Assembly: GCA_964482615.1 (NCBI GenBank)
Contig: CAYZYK010000009.1
Span: 1-26,604, forward strand
Direction of reading: 5' to 3'
DNA from: CAYZYK01 sp964482615
Lineage (GTDB): Bacteria > Patescibacteriota > Minisyncoccia > Minisyncoccales > CAYZYK01
Length of the DNA stretch: 26,604 nt
Every line of letters starts with the position of its first letter. The stretch's first letter is position 1. Of this stretch, positions 1 to 7,065 are shown piece by piece. A program made the translations under genes and the position numbers. The notes beneath the pieces are model-generated. The model did not search any database and was not told the DNA's origin. It worked only from the letters and a program-made list of their open reading frames with translations.

Positions 1-47
1 AAAGGGCAAAAAGGAAGGGGGTCTGGGGGAAGGAATTTTTGCCCTTT
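1..47. repeat. 12-bp inverted repeat around a mirror-symmetric G-rich loop
   Basis: Bases 1-12 (AAAGGGCAAAAA) are the exact reverse complement of bases 36-47. The 23-nt loop is almost all purine and contains G-tracts at 13-14, 17-21, 25-29 and 32-33. Bases 11-35 form a perfect mirror repeat centred on C23. The arms could form a stem, and the loop could form a two-tetrad G-quadruplex. It may be the terminator of a gene to the left or the end of a repeat element. The left arm begins at the window edge, so the full extent is unknown. Confidence 0.6.
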
Positions 48-295
48 TGCGATTAAGAATAGAGCGTTTCCGCTTTTCTCTGATTAAGAGAAACACAAAA
101 CAGAAAAATTTTCTTTTCCTTTTAAAAGAAAAAATTGCGCGCGAAAAAATTAAAAAATGTAGAGAAAATTTATCTGTTTTGGTTTGCCGTATCCGCCAGC
201 TGGCGGAGGAGGCAAGCGGAAACGCACCTCATTATTATTCTGGGTTCTCTTTGAAAAAAGTTCGGATTTCGTTCAGAGTTCGGAGCAGAATTTGA
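47..295 (+). CDS. Doubtful 82-codon open frame over the structured element
   Basis: An open frame runs from a TTG codon at 47 to TGA at 293-295 and would encode a very basic 82-residue peptide with no recognisable domain. It coincides almost exactly with the nested inverted repeats at 64-225, has no ATG start and no ribosome binding site, and is rich in Arg, Lys and Phe as expected for a chance translation of structured AT-rich DNA. It is probably not a real gene. It is listed because the frame stays open across the whole element, which could matter if the element is a degraded coding repeat. Confidence 0.12.
   Translation: MRLRIERFRFSLIKRNTKQKNFLFLLKEKIAREKIKKCRENLSVLVCRIRQLAEEASGNAPHYYSGFSLKKVRISFRVRSRI
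64..225. repeat. Structured element with nested inverted repeats (candidate ncRNA or MITE-like repeat)
   Basis: Several complementary arms are nested. GCGTTTCCGCTT (64-75) pairs perfectly with 214-225. AAAACAG (97-103) pairs with 174-180. AAATTTTCT (106-114) pairs with 163-171. Two local hairpins also fit: 75-81/87-93, and a larger one at 184-215 built on the perfect 16-bp palindrome TCCGCCAGCTGGCGGA (192-207) plus flanking TTGCC/GGCAA. An alternative 9-bp hairpin (109-117/124-132) would compete with the inner stem. The pattern resembles a multi-branched RNA fold or a small repeat with terminal inverted repeats. I cannot name a family. Confidence 0.45.
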
Positions 296-313
296 TACTA
301 TTTTTAGAGTAAT

Positions 314-319
314 TATAAT
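314..319 (+). promoter_or_regulatory. -10 box (TATAAT) for the coiled-coil protein
   Basis: A perfect TATAAT lies 8 nt before the ATG at 328, so transcription should start at or within two bases of the start codon, giving a leaderless or nearly leaderless mRNA. No clear -35 box is seen. Confidence 0.5.
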
Positions 320-327
320 AAAAATAT

Positions 328-564
328 ATGAACAAAGATTTTTCAGAACTAGTTGAATATTTAGATAAGAAGTTTAATAGGGTTGATGAAAAACTTAACA
401 AATTAGAGAAAGATTTTTCAAACCTTCAGGGTTCTATTGATGCCTACGCTAAGAAAGCAGACACTTACTTCCAGGAGATGGTTGCTTTATCTCATAAAGT
501 TGACCGTCACGAGAAATGGATTAAACAGCTTGCTGATAAACTTGGAATAAAACTAGAGCATTAA
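328..564 (+). CDS. Small coiled-coil protein, CPR-type hypothetical
   Basis: A 78-residue hydrophilic protein with no signal peptide or membrane segment. Heptad-like spacing of Leu, Phe and Val through about residues 5-70 predicts an almost entirely helical coiled coil. The second half (around YAKKADTYFQEM and HKVDRHEKWI) resembles a small protein I associate with Patescibacteria genomes; its function is unknown. The ATG at 328 sits 8 nt downstream of a TATAAT box, suggesting leaderless translation. It is a single-gene unit ending before the first copy of the repeated intergenic element. A structural or protein-interaction role is a guess. Confidence 0.75.
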   Translation: MNKDFSELVEYLDKKFNRVDEKLNKLEKDFSNLQGSIDAYAKKADTYFQEMVALSHKVDRHEKWIKQLADKLGIKLEH

Positions 565-687
565 CTTTTGTTGGTTTAGATAAGCAATTAAAATAATCTA
601 AACTTAGAATCCTAACAAAGAAGGGTTCTTTTCTTTTTAATACCCATTACCTCGGTTCTAATGTTGTCCAAACAGGGGAGTAACAAG

Positions 688-713
688 CCCGAGATTGTTT
701 TCTCGGGGTTTAA
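688..713 (+). terminator. Rho-independent terminator-like hairpin
   Basis: A 7-bp stem CCCGAGA (688-694) / TCTCGGG (701-707) with a 6-nt loop is followed by a weak T stretch. It would end transcription from the coiled-coil gene. It lies within element copy A. Confidence 0.55.
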
Positions 714-715
714 TG

Positions 716-724
716 TGATATAAT
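716..724 (+). promoter_or_regulatory. Extended -10 promoter (TGATATAAT)
   Basis: TG-A-TATAAT matches the extended -10 consensus exactly. It would give a leader of about 25 nt before the ATG at 756. The -35 region is occupied by the terminator stem, so the extended -10 probably does most of the work. Confidence 0.6.
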
Positions 725-755
725 AAAATAATTACAATTAACCCTTATTAAAACT

Positions 756-1478
756 ATGGTTAATTTCAAAAACAAAGGAATTTCCACTCCAATAGCTATA
801 CTCATTATTGTTCTTTTGGCTGGGGCTGTAGTTGGGGGAGTTTTTTATTATCAAAAGAAAATATTTAAAGAAGAACCTTTAGTAATTCAAGAAAAAGAAG
901 AACTAGAGAAAAAAGAAAGCGAAGAAGAAGAAAAACCAGAAGAAGAAATTATAGAAGGAGAAGAACAGAATATATATAGGAACCAAAAATATGGTTTTGA
1001 AACAACTTTCCCAAAAGTTTTTGAAGTAGGAAAAGATTGTGTATTTGGAAACTACAATGGAAGATGTGTTTCATCAATAGAAAAACCTTCAGAACAGAAG
1101 TGGACTGTTTTAAATGATGGTATAGATATTTATGTGGGAGAAGAAAAAGAAGATTTAGAAAATTGTCTAAAACAAGAATACAAAACAGCAACAGATATCG
1201 AAATTAACGGAATAGATTTTGAAAAACACAAAGGAATCCCAGAAAGCGCCATGGGTGGTAAAAGAAGTATAGGTTATGTATATAAAACAGTTCACAATGG
1301 AAGATGTTATACAATAATATCTAAATTTTACTACGAGGATGTAGATTTCTTAGCGGGAGTGGGTGCTTTTGGTGAGCCGAGAGAAGCAACTCCAGCAGAA
1401 ATAAGAGAACAAGAAGAAAAAATCAATACAACGTTAAACGAATTTGAAAAGATAATCAAAACCTTAATTTTGTTTTAA
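756..1478 (+). CDS. Single-span surface protein with Glu-rich linker
   Basis: 240 residues. A short basic N-terminus and the motif GISTPIAI lead into one hydrophobic segment (about residues 11-31), so it is probably anchored with its C-terminus outside the cell. A highly acidic Glu/Lys linker (about 40-70) precedes a globular domain (about 73-240) that opens with a YGFETTFP motif, as in PsbP-like extracytoplasmic domains. That fold call is tentative. There are four cysteines in the domain (in DCVF, GRCVS, ENCL and GRCYT), which could form two disulfides. It is transcribed alone from the extended -10 in element A and followed by element B. No enzymatic motif is visible. Confidence 0.7.
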   Translation: MVNFKNKGISTPIAILIIVLLAGAVVGGVFYYQKKIFKEEPLVIQEKEELEKKESEEEEKPEEEIIEGEEQNIYRNQKYGFETTFPKVFEVGKDCVFGNYNGRCVSSIEKPSEQKWTVLNDGIDIYVGEEKEDLENCLKQEYKTATDIEINGIDFEKHKGIPESAMGGKRSIGYVYKTVHNGRCYTIISKFYYEDVDFLAGVGAFGEPREATPAEIREQEEKINTTLNEFEKIIKTLILF

Positions 1479-1491
1479 TTTGCCAATCCAG

Positions 1492-1593
1492 TTCTAACAT
1501 TGTCTAGACAGGGCAGCCAGTTGTTGTTTATCACAACTAAAAATTCCCGAGATTGTCTGTCCCGAACAAGCTAGAGGACTTTCTTGGGTTTTT
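1492..1593 (+). repeat. Intergenic element copy B, with inserted sequence
   Basis: The box TTCTAACATTGTCTAGACAG (1492-1511) contains the perfect palindrome TGTCTAGACA. It is followed by a small hairpin AGTTGT/ACAACT (about 1519-1538) not present in the other copies. The conserved CCCGAGA arm (1546-1552) pairs, with one G-T wobble, with TCTTGGG (1582-1588), followed by five T. The terminator loop is about 29 nt instead of 6, as if sequence had been inserted. The extended -10 is further away, at 1621. Confidence 0.6.
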
Positions 1594-1620
1594 AATTTTC
1601 TGTAAAATTAAGATAATTTA

Positions 1621-1629
1621 TGGTAAAAT
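1621..1629 (+). promoter_or_regulatory. Extended -10 promoter (TGGTAAAAT) for the toxin-antitoxin pair
   Basis: TG-G-TAAAAT lies 11 nt before the ATG at 1641, predicting a leader of only about 5 nt. Confidence 0.5.
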
Positions 1630-1640
1630 AGAATTAGGTT

Positions 1641-1943
1641 ATGAAGAGAATCCCCAAATTTCTTAGAAAATATTTTTGGGATATTAATATTTCAGAATTG
1701 GACATAGAAAAGTACTCTCGATTTGTAATTGAAAGAATTTTAGAATTTGGTAATAAAGAAGCAGTTAAATGGATGGAAAAAGAGTTTGACCAAAAAGAAA
1801 TTGAAAGAGTTCTTAAATTATCAAAAAGACTTTCTTCTAAAACTGCTAATTTTTGGCGATTTATTTTAGGAGTTAATAAAAATGAGATTTTATGTCTCAA
1901 AAAATCCTTTCTAAAAAAACAAAGAACAATTTGGAAATATTAA
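1641..1943 (+). CDS. DUF6922-like protein, putative antitoxin
   Basis: 100 residues, basic and mainly helical. The N-terminus IPKFLRKYFWDI, followed by IERILEFGNKEAVKWM and SSKTANFWRFIL, matches my recollection of DUF6922 proteins, which are commonly encoded just before AbiEii-type nucleotidyltransferases. The next gene starts inside this one (52-nt overlap, 1892-1943), so the two are translationally coupled, as is usual for toxin-antitoxin operons. By analogy it would be the antitoxin and possibly autoregulate its promoter, which lies just 11 nt upstream. Domain assignment is from memory of the family and the neutralising role is inference from context. Confidence 0.7.
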   Translation: MKRIPKFLRKYFWDINISELDIEKYSRFVIERILEFGNKEAVKWMEKEFDQKEIERVLKLSKRLSSKTANFWRFILGVNKNEILCLKKSFLKKQRTIWKY

Positions 1944-2527
1944 GCAAAGGAAATGTACTTGAAAACTTCTATTTAGCTGGAGGAACAGGTTTGGCTTTAC
2001 AGTTAAAACATCGACTTTCTTTAGATTTAGATTTTTTCACCAAGAAAGATATAGATACCAAACTCCTAATTCAAAAGATAAAAAAACTAGGAAAACTTTC
2101 GGTTGAAGATGAGGCAGAGAATACGCTCCATATTAATTTTCAAGGAACAAAAATTACTTTTTTAAAATATGACTATCTCCAGCTTTTCCCTTTAAAAAAA
2201 TTTGAAACAATCCAAATAGGAGATATTAGAGATATTGGTTGTATGAAGATATCGGCCATTTCCTCCCGGGGGACAAAAAAGGATTTTATAGATATTTATT
2301 TTATTTGTAAAAAAGAACTATCCCTTGAGAAACTTTTGGAATTATTTGAAAAAAAGCATAAGGGTGTAGAATACAACATGATACATATTATGAAAAGTTT
2401 AATTTATTTTGAAGATGCAGAGAAAGACCCTGTGCCCAAGATGATAATTCCTGTTTCTTGGAAAGAAGTAAAAGATTTTTTAAAAAAACAAATTAACAAT
2501 TATCAAAATAAATATCTGAAAAAATGA
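1892..2527 (+). CDS. AbiEii-like nucleotidyltransferase, putative toxin
   Basis: 211 residues. The nucleotidyltransferase core is visible near the N-terminus: AGGTGLAL (29-36) followed by HRLSLDLDFF (40-49), with D45 and D47 as likely metal ligands. Later, KKDFIDIYFI (129-138) matches the conserved K-D-x-x-D-[IL] segment of the AbiEii/MNT family. Members transfer nucleotides to tRNA or protein targets and act as toxins in type IV or AbiE-like toxin-antitoxin systems. It overlaps the upstream DUF6922-like gene by 52 nt. All expected catalytic positions appear intact, so it is likely active. The target is unknown, and a housekeeping nucleotidyltransferase role is possible but less likely given the pairing. 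Confidence 0.82.
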   Translation: MSQKILSKKTKNNLEILSKGNVLENFYLAGGTGLALQLKHRLSLDLDFFTKKDIDTKLLIQKIKKLGKLSVEDEAENTLHINFQGTKITFLKYDYLQLFPLKKFETIQIGDIRDIGCMKISAISSRGTKKDFIDIYFICKKELSLEKLLELFEKKHKGVEYNMIHIMKSLIYFEDAEKDPVPKMIIPVSWKEVKDFLKKQINNYQNKYLKK

Positions 2528-2695
2528 AACTTAAAGAAGCTCCTCAAGTTTGAAAAAAAGCTGTTTTCAGGTAATTATTTTTTAATTATAAAAGAGTCAA
2601 AAATAGAAAGATAAAATAAAAATTATAATTTTGGTCGGATTTAGTTTGTTACTTAATCCCAACTCTAACATTGTCCAGACAGAAGAGCAGAATAG

Positions 2696-2720
2696 CCCGA
2701 GATTATTTTCTCGGGTTTTT
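2696..2720 (+). terminator. Rho-independent terminator after the toxin gene
   Basis: A perfect 7-bp GC-rich stem CCCGAGA/TCTCGGG with a 6-nt loop is followed by TTTTT (2716-2720). This is the best-formed terminator of the three element copies. Confidence 0.75.
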
Positions 2721-2726
2721 GGTTTG

Positions 2727-2735
2727 TGATATAAT
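2727..2735 (+). promoter_or_regulatory. Extended -10 promoter (TGATATAAT) for the antiporter
   Basis: This is identical to the box in copy A. It gives a leader of about 22 nt to the ATG at 2764 and lies 6 nt after the T-tract of the preceding terminator. Confidence 0.6.
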
Positions 2736-2763
2736 GAAGAAAGTTAAATCTTGGTAGAATAAT

Positions 2764-3936
2764 ATGCAAGAATTCCTATCTTTCTTTATAATCGTCTTTG
2801 CTGGTGTATTTTTTTCAGAAGTTTTCAGGCGCCTCCATTTACCTTGGGTGGTTACTTTAATAATTGGAGGTATGATTGTCGGGCCTCACTTTTTGGGCTT
2901 GGTTCAGATAAATGAAACTATTAACTTTATTGGCCAGGTAGGCCTTATTTTCTTAATGTTTATGGCTGGCCTGGAAACAGAGTTTTCCAGTTTTAAAAAT
3001 TTCAAAAAAGGTATATTTGGTCTTTCTGTTTTAAACTCAGCAATTCCTTTTTTAGTAGGAATTGGGACAGGATTACTTTTTAATTATAGTTTGTTAACTT
3101 CAACCCTCTTGGGAATTGTTTTTATTTCTTCCTCTATTGCCATTATTATTCCTTCCTTGAAAGTTAATAACCTCCTTGGGTCCAGATTAGGAAAATCAAT
3201 TATTGGAGCAACAATATTAGAAGATGCAGCTAGCTTAATTCTTCTTTCTTTATTTTTGCAGATAATTGAACCCGTTAGCAAGATTCCCCTTCCTTTATTC
3301 TATTTTTTATTGGCTGTTTCTTTATTGGCTATTCGTTGGTTTATTCCCAAGGTCCGTTTCCTTTCTTCTTTATATATTAGCGATAAGAAAGATCTTTTTC
3401 AAGAAGAGTTAAGATCAATCCTCTTTATACTAATAGGAGTGGTTGTTATTTTCGAAGTTTTGGGACTTCATCCTATTATTGCTGGTTTCTTTGCGGGTTT
3501 TGTTTTGTCTGATTCAATTAAAACAGAAGAGATGAGGAAAAAAATTCAAATTCTGAGCTATGGTCTTTTTATTCCTACTTTTTTTATAATCATCGGAGCA
3601 AAGACTGATATATCCGTGTTTTCGGAGACAGCAGGGGTAATATTTTTTGTTCTTTTGATTGTTTTGGGTTCTATGATTTCTAAATTTCTGAGTGGCTGGT
3701 TGGGGGGGAAACTTAATGGTTTTTCTCAAAAACACTCCTTGGTTGTAGGGGCATCTACCATACCACAGCTTTCAACAACTTTAGCTGTTACTCTTGCTGC
3801 CAACAGGTTAGGGTTGTTTGATCAAAAGATAGTGGTTGCTATGATATCTTTGAGTGTTATAACTACTATTGTCAGTCCAATTCTTGTTAGGTATTTTCTT
3901 GGAAAAAAAGAAACTATTGCTGAAAAAGTTAATTGA
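2764..3936 (+). CDS. CPA2-family cation/proton antiporter (membrane domain only)
   Basis: 390 residues with about 12 hydrophobic segments, the size of a bare Na+/H+ exchanger domain of the NapA/KefB class. It lacks the C-terminal TrkA-N (RCK) domain found in K+ efflux members. The N-terminal GGMIVGPHFLG is the typical helix 2 sequence. LEDAASLI contains the adjacent acidic pair E153-D154 at the position of the ion-binding carboxylates in CPA antiporters. It should exchange Na+ or K+ for protons across the cytoplasmic membrane. The ion cannot be told from sequence. It is a single-gene unit bounded by element C and a terminator at 3992. Confidence 0.88.
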   Translation: MQEFLSFFIIVFAGVFFSEVFRRLHLPWVVTLIIGGMIVGPHFLGLVQINETINFIGQVGLIFLMFMAGLETEFSSFKNFKKGIFGLSVLNSAIPFLVGIGTGLLFNYSLLTSTLLGIVFISSSIAIIIPSLKVNNLLGSRLGKSIIGATILEDAASLILLSLFLQIIEPVSKIPLPLFYFLLAVSLLAIRWFIPKVRFLSSLYISDKKDLFQEELRSILFILIGVVVIFEVLGLHPIIAGFFAGFVLSDSIKTEEMRKKIQILSYGLFIPTFFIIIGAKTDISVFSETAGVIFFVLLIVLGSMISKFLSGWLGGKLNGFSQKHSLVVGASTIPQLSTTLAVTLAANRLGLFDQKIVVAMISLSVITTIVSPILVRYFLGKKETIAEKVN

Positions 3937-3991
3937 GCTATATATTCTAATTTTAAATACTAAAACACATACATAATATAGCGTTTTAAGA

Positions 3992-4020
3992 ATCCGGCAT
4001 TTTACCGGATCTTTGTTTTC
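3992..4020 (+). terminator. Terminator after the antiporter
   Basis: The 6-bp stem ATCCGG (3992-3997) / CCGGAT (4005-4010) with a 7-nt loop is followed by a T-rich tail CTTTGTTTTC. Confidence 0.6.
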
Positions 4021-4086
4021 ATTGCTGATTTGTATTATAATTGAGATATAATCAAGGTTCTTAAAAGAACTGGTTTTAATATCAAT

Positions 4087-5586
4087 ATGCCCAAAAAAGC
4101 CCCAAAAAAACCTTCAAAGAACAAGAAACTTAAAATTTTGTTTGTTGCTTCTGAAGCAGCTCCTTTTGTTAAGGCAGGGGGGTTAGGTGATGTTATGCGT
4201 TCCTTACCCATAGCTTTAAAAAAGAGAGGTCATGATACCAGAGTAATGATTCCTCGCTACGGCACGATTGAGCTTGAAAAGTATAAACTAAAAAATGAAA
4301 TTAAAGAACTGAAAGTTCCAACTGGTCAGAAAGAAGGACCCCACAAAAATTTAACCTGCAATGTTAAAAAATACACTAACAAAAAGACGGTTCCTGCTTA
4401 TTTTTTGGAAAATATGGAGTACTACGAAAAGAGAGCTAATGTCTATGGGTATTCAGACGATCATATAAGGTGGAGCCTTTTTTCAAAAGGAGTAATAGAA
4501 TTTATAAAGAAATCATCTTGGAAACCAGATATTATAGTAGCTTCTGACTGGCAGACCGGACTTATCTCCAATTATTTGAAAACCACCTATAAAGAAGATG
4601 ATATTTCTTCAATACCGGTGGTTTTTTGTATACACAATCTTTCTTACCAGGGAATGTGTGATTTCAGGTTTATGAAAGAAAGTGAAAAAGACTCAGGACA
4701 GGAATCTATTCCTGATTTTTTTGATCCTCGTTTAGCTAAACTTAACTGGATGCTAAGGGGGATAATGTATTCTGATGCGGTTGTTACTGTCTCACCAACT
4801 TATGCTGAGGAGATTCTTACTCCAGAATATGGCGAGGGGCTTGAGATGATATTATCTGAAAGACAACATAATCTTTATGGAATATTGAATGGAATAAACT
4901 ATGATCATTACAACCCTAAAGAATCTCCTCATATTCTTGCAAATTATAATTCCAAAAGCGTAAACAGAAAAAAGAAAAATAAAATAGCTCTTCAGAAAAG
5001 ATTCGGTCTTCCCGAAAGAGCAGAAGTCTTCACAGCCGTTATGGTTTCTCGGCTGGCTTCCCAAAAAGGTTTTGATCTTATAGAAAAGATAATCTACCCC
5101 CTTCTTAAAAACTTTGATATTCAAATTATGTTCTTGGGAGATGGGGAAGGAAGATATAAGAAAATGATTGAGAAAGCAAAAGAAGAAAATCCCCAGAAAG
5201 TAGGTTATATCTTTGAGTTCAATCTAGAATTACCCCATCTTGCTTTTGCTGGTTCTGATGTTACTTTATTACCTTCTAAGTTTGAACCCTGTGGAGTGGT
5301 TCAAATGCAAGCCATGAAATACGGTTCTTTACCCATAGCAAGAAAAACAGGTGGATTGGCAGATACTGTTAAAGATTTTGATTTTGAAAAGAAAGAAGGA
5401 AACGGAGTTCTTTTTGAAGATTATGATCCTTGGTCTTTTTACACTGCTATAATAGAAGCCGCGACAGTTTTTAAAATTAAAAATGCCTGGGAAAAACTTG
5501 TAAAAAATGCTATAGAGGAAGATTTTTCCTGGGCTAATTCAGCCAGAGAATACGAAAAAGTTTTTTTAAAGACTTTAAAAGAATAA
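4087..5586 (+). CDS. glgA: Glycogen synthase, ADP-glucose type (GT5), copy 1
   Basis: 499 residues. A 14-residue Lys/Pro-rich extension precedes a complete GT5 glycosyltransferase. The N-terminal domain starts KILFVASEAAPF with the nucleotide-sugar binding motif KAGGLGDV (29-36). The C-terminal Rossmann domain carries VSRLASQKGFD and FEPCGVVQMQAM (F399-E400 onward), which bind the sugar nucleotide. It transfers glucose from ADP-glucose (or UDP-glucose) to the non-reducing end of an alpha-1,4-glucan. It is the first gene of a three-gene operon: the GH57 gene begins directly after its TAA. No Shine-Dalgarno sequence precedes the ATG. TATAAT-like boxes at 4036-4041 and 4047-4052 are possible promoters. 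A second GT5 follows at 7062, so the paralogues may differ in donor or priming role. Confidence 0.92.
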   Translation: MPKKAPKKPSKNKKLKILFVASEAAPFVKAGGLGDVMRSLPIALKKRGHDTRVMIPRYGTIELEKYKLKNEIKELKVPTGQKEGPHKNLTCNVKKYTNKKTVPAYFLENMEYYEKRANVYGYSDDHIRWSLFSKGVIEFIKKSSWKPDIIVASDWQTGLISNYLKTTYKEDDISSIPVVFCIHNLSYQGMCDFRFMKESEKDSGQESIPDFFDPRLAKLNWMLRGIMYSDAVVTVSPTYAEEILTPEYGEGLEMILSERQHNLYGILNGINYDHYNPKESPHILANYNSKSVNRKKKNKIALQKRFGLPERAEVFTAVMVSRLASQKGFDLIEKIIYPLLKNFDIQIMFLGDGEGRYKKMIEKAKEENPQKVGYIFEFNLELPHLAFAGSDVTLLPSKFEPCGVVQMQAMKYGSLPIARKTGGLADTVKDFDFEKKEGNGVLFEDYDPWSFYTAIIEAATVFKIKNAWEKLVKNAIEEDFSWANSAREYEKVFLKTLKE

Positions 5587-7065
5587 ATGTATTGGATTAA
5601 CTTCTTACACATATATCAACCCACTACTCAATCAGACAAAATACTCAAAAGAGTGGTGAACGAATCTTATCTTCCTCTATTTGAGGGACTTTTGGATTTA
5701 AAAAACATTAAAATTAACTTGAATATTAGTGGAGCTCTAACAGAGCTTCTTTCAGATAAAGGTTATAGCAATATAATAGAGAAAATAAAGAAACTTGCTG
5801 AAACGGGGAGGTTGGAATTTACAGAAACTGCCAAATATCATGCTTTTCTCCCTGTTTTGGATAAAAAATACATTAAACGCCAGATAGAAAAAAACAAACA
5901 ATCTAACTTGAAGTATTTTGGTGAAAGTTACAAGCCGTTTTGTTTTTTCCCTCCTGAAATGGCTTATTCAAAAAACGTTGAGGAAGCAGTAAGAGAAATG
6001 GGATATGAAATGATAATACTTGATGAGATTTCATACAAAAAAGAAAAAAAACCAAAAAGAAACAAGATATATAAAAGCCCCAAGGGACTTAAAATTGCTT
6101 TTCGGGAAAGAAGAGTTTCAAATTCAATTATGAGCGGAATTGTAAGAAGTAAAGAAGATTTCAGAGAGGTTTTGGGAGATGAAATTGAAAAAGAAAGATA
6201 TCTTTGCACTGCAATGGATGGGGAAACTTTTGGTCATCACAGACCAGGGCTTGAAAAATCTCTTTTTGAAATCCTTTCTTCTAAAAAACCAAAACAAATA
6301 TTTCTTTCTGAACTACCTAAATATTTTAAAAAAACAGAAGAAGTTATTCCCAACGAAGCAACCTGGGCCTCTTCTGCCGTAGAAATAAAAGAAGGAACTC
6401 AATTTTATTCCTGGAAAAATCCAGAAAACAAAGTTCAAAATCTTCAATGGGAGTTCGTCAATTATCTTCTAAAATTAGCCGAGAAAAAAGAACCTTCTGG
6501 TGAGACAAAAGAGAAAATAGACAAGGCCTTAGCTTCAGATCAATTCTTTTGGGGATCTGGGGAGCCCTGGTGGAGTATTGAGATGATAGAGAAAGGAGCT
6601 TGGTCTATTCTTCAGGCCCTAAAAAGTTTACCTAAATTAAAAAAAGAAGAAATCAAAAAAGCAGAGAATTATTACAAAGAAATTCTTTCTGTTACCTTCT
6701 GGTGGCAAAGAAGCGGCAAGATAGAGAAGAGGGCAGAAAAATACAAAGAAGCAGTTAAAATACCCTTTAAAGAAAGAACACTTGAAAAGGGCAAACCTGA
6801 AGTTTATTACGCTTTTATTGAATTAATGGAAAGGAAAATACAAGAAGCAGTTGAAGAAAAAAACTTTGAGAAGGCTATTCTTTGGCGAGATGCTGTTTGG
6901 AAACTTGAGACGAAAAACGACATTTACGACGCTATTCATGCTGTTGATCTTTTAAGAACCGAAATTCCCGATGATAAAATCACCAAACTTATGGATAAAT
7001 ACAAAGAAAAATACAAAAAAATAAGACCAGGTCAGCCAGAACCAAGAAAAATTCAAGATTTATGA
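5587..7065 (+). CDS. Glycoside hydrolase family 57 protein (alpha-amylase/glucan-modifying)
   Basis: 492 residues. All GH57 landmarks are present: FLHIYQP (6-12) for region 1, LEFTETAKYHAFLP (76-89) for region 2, FPPEMAYS with the predicted nucleophile E124, and AMDGETFGHH with the predicted acid/base D211. The N-terminus is like the COG1449 alpha-amylase/alpha-mannosidase branch. The C-terminal third (about 300-492) is helical and charged. Members hydrolyse or rearrange alpha-1,4 (or alpha-1,6) glucans; whether this one is an amylase, a 4-alpha-glucanotransferase or a branching enzyme cannot be decided by eye. It starts directly at the upstream stop and overlaps the next glgA by 4 nt (ATGA), indicating tight coupling of glucan synthesis and modification. 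Confidence 0.9.
   Translation: MYWINFLHIYQPTTQSDKILKRVVNESYLPLFEGLLDLKNIKINLNISGALTELLSDKGYSNIIEKIKKLAETGRLEFTETAKYHAFLPVLDKKYIKRQIEKNKQSNLKYFGESYKPFCFFPPEMAYSKNVEEAVREMGYEMIILDEISYKKEKKPKRNKIYKSPKGLKIAFRERRVSNSIMSGIVRSKEDFREVLGDEIEKERYLCTAMDGETFGHHRPGLEKSLFEILSSKKPKQIFLSELPKYFKKTEEVIPNEATWASSAVEIKEGTQFYSWKNPENKVQNLQWEFVNYLLKLAEKKEPSGETKEKIDKALASDQFFWGSGEPWWSIEMIEKGAWSILQALKSLPKLKKEEIKKAENYYKEILSVTFWWQRSGKIEKRAEKYKEAVKIPFKERTLEKGKPEVYYAFIELMERKIQEAVEEKNFEKAILWRDAVWKLETKNDIYDAIHAVDLLRTEIPDDKITKLMDKYKEKYKKIRPGQPEPRKIQDL

Larger units (their letters stand above)
656..724 (+). repeat. Intergenic element copy A (box + terminator + promoter)
   Basis: First of three related intergenic elements. It has the box TTCTAATGTTGTCCAAACAG at 656-675, a terminator-like hairpin CCCGAGA/TCTCGGG at 688-707, and an extended -10 TGATATAAT at 716-724. 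Box-to-stem spacing is 32 nt, against 33 nt in copy C. See copies at 1492 and 2663. Confidence 0.65.
2663..2735 (+). repeat. Intergenic element copy C (box + terminator + promoter)
   Basis: The box CTCTAACATTGTCCAGACAG (2663-2682) is followed by CCCGAGA (2696-2702), loop TTATTT, TCTCGGG (2709-2715), a five-T tract, and TGATATAAT (2727-2735). Order and spacing match copy A. Confidence 0.65.

Noticed and set aside
2524..2553. A 9-codon frame starting in the stop of the AbiEii-like gene, possibly a broken third gene
   Set aside because: The ATGA overlap and the continuing open codons after the TGA hint at a remnant, but only about 15 codons can be followed and no family is recognisable.
656..2735. 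The three repeated elements as integron attC sites
   Set aside because: TTCTAAC resembles one half of an attC core, but no matching GTTRRRY half is found at the proper place, and no integrase is in the window. The terminator plus promoter content explains most of the element.
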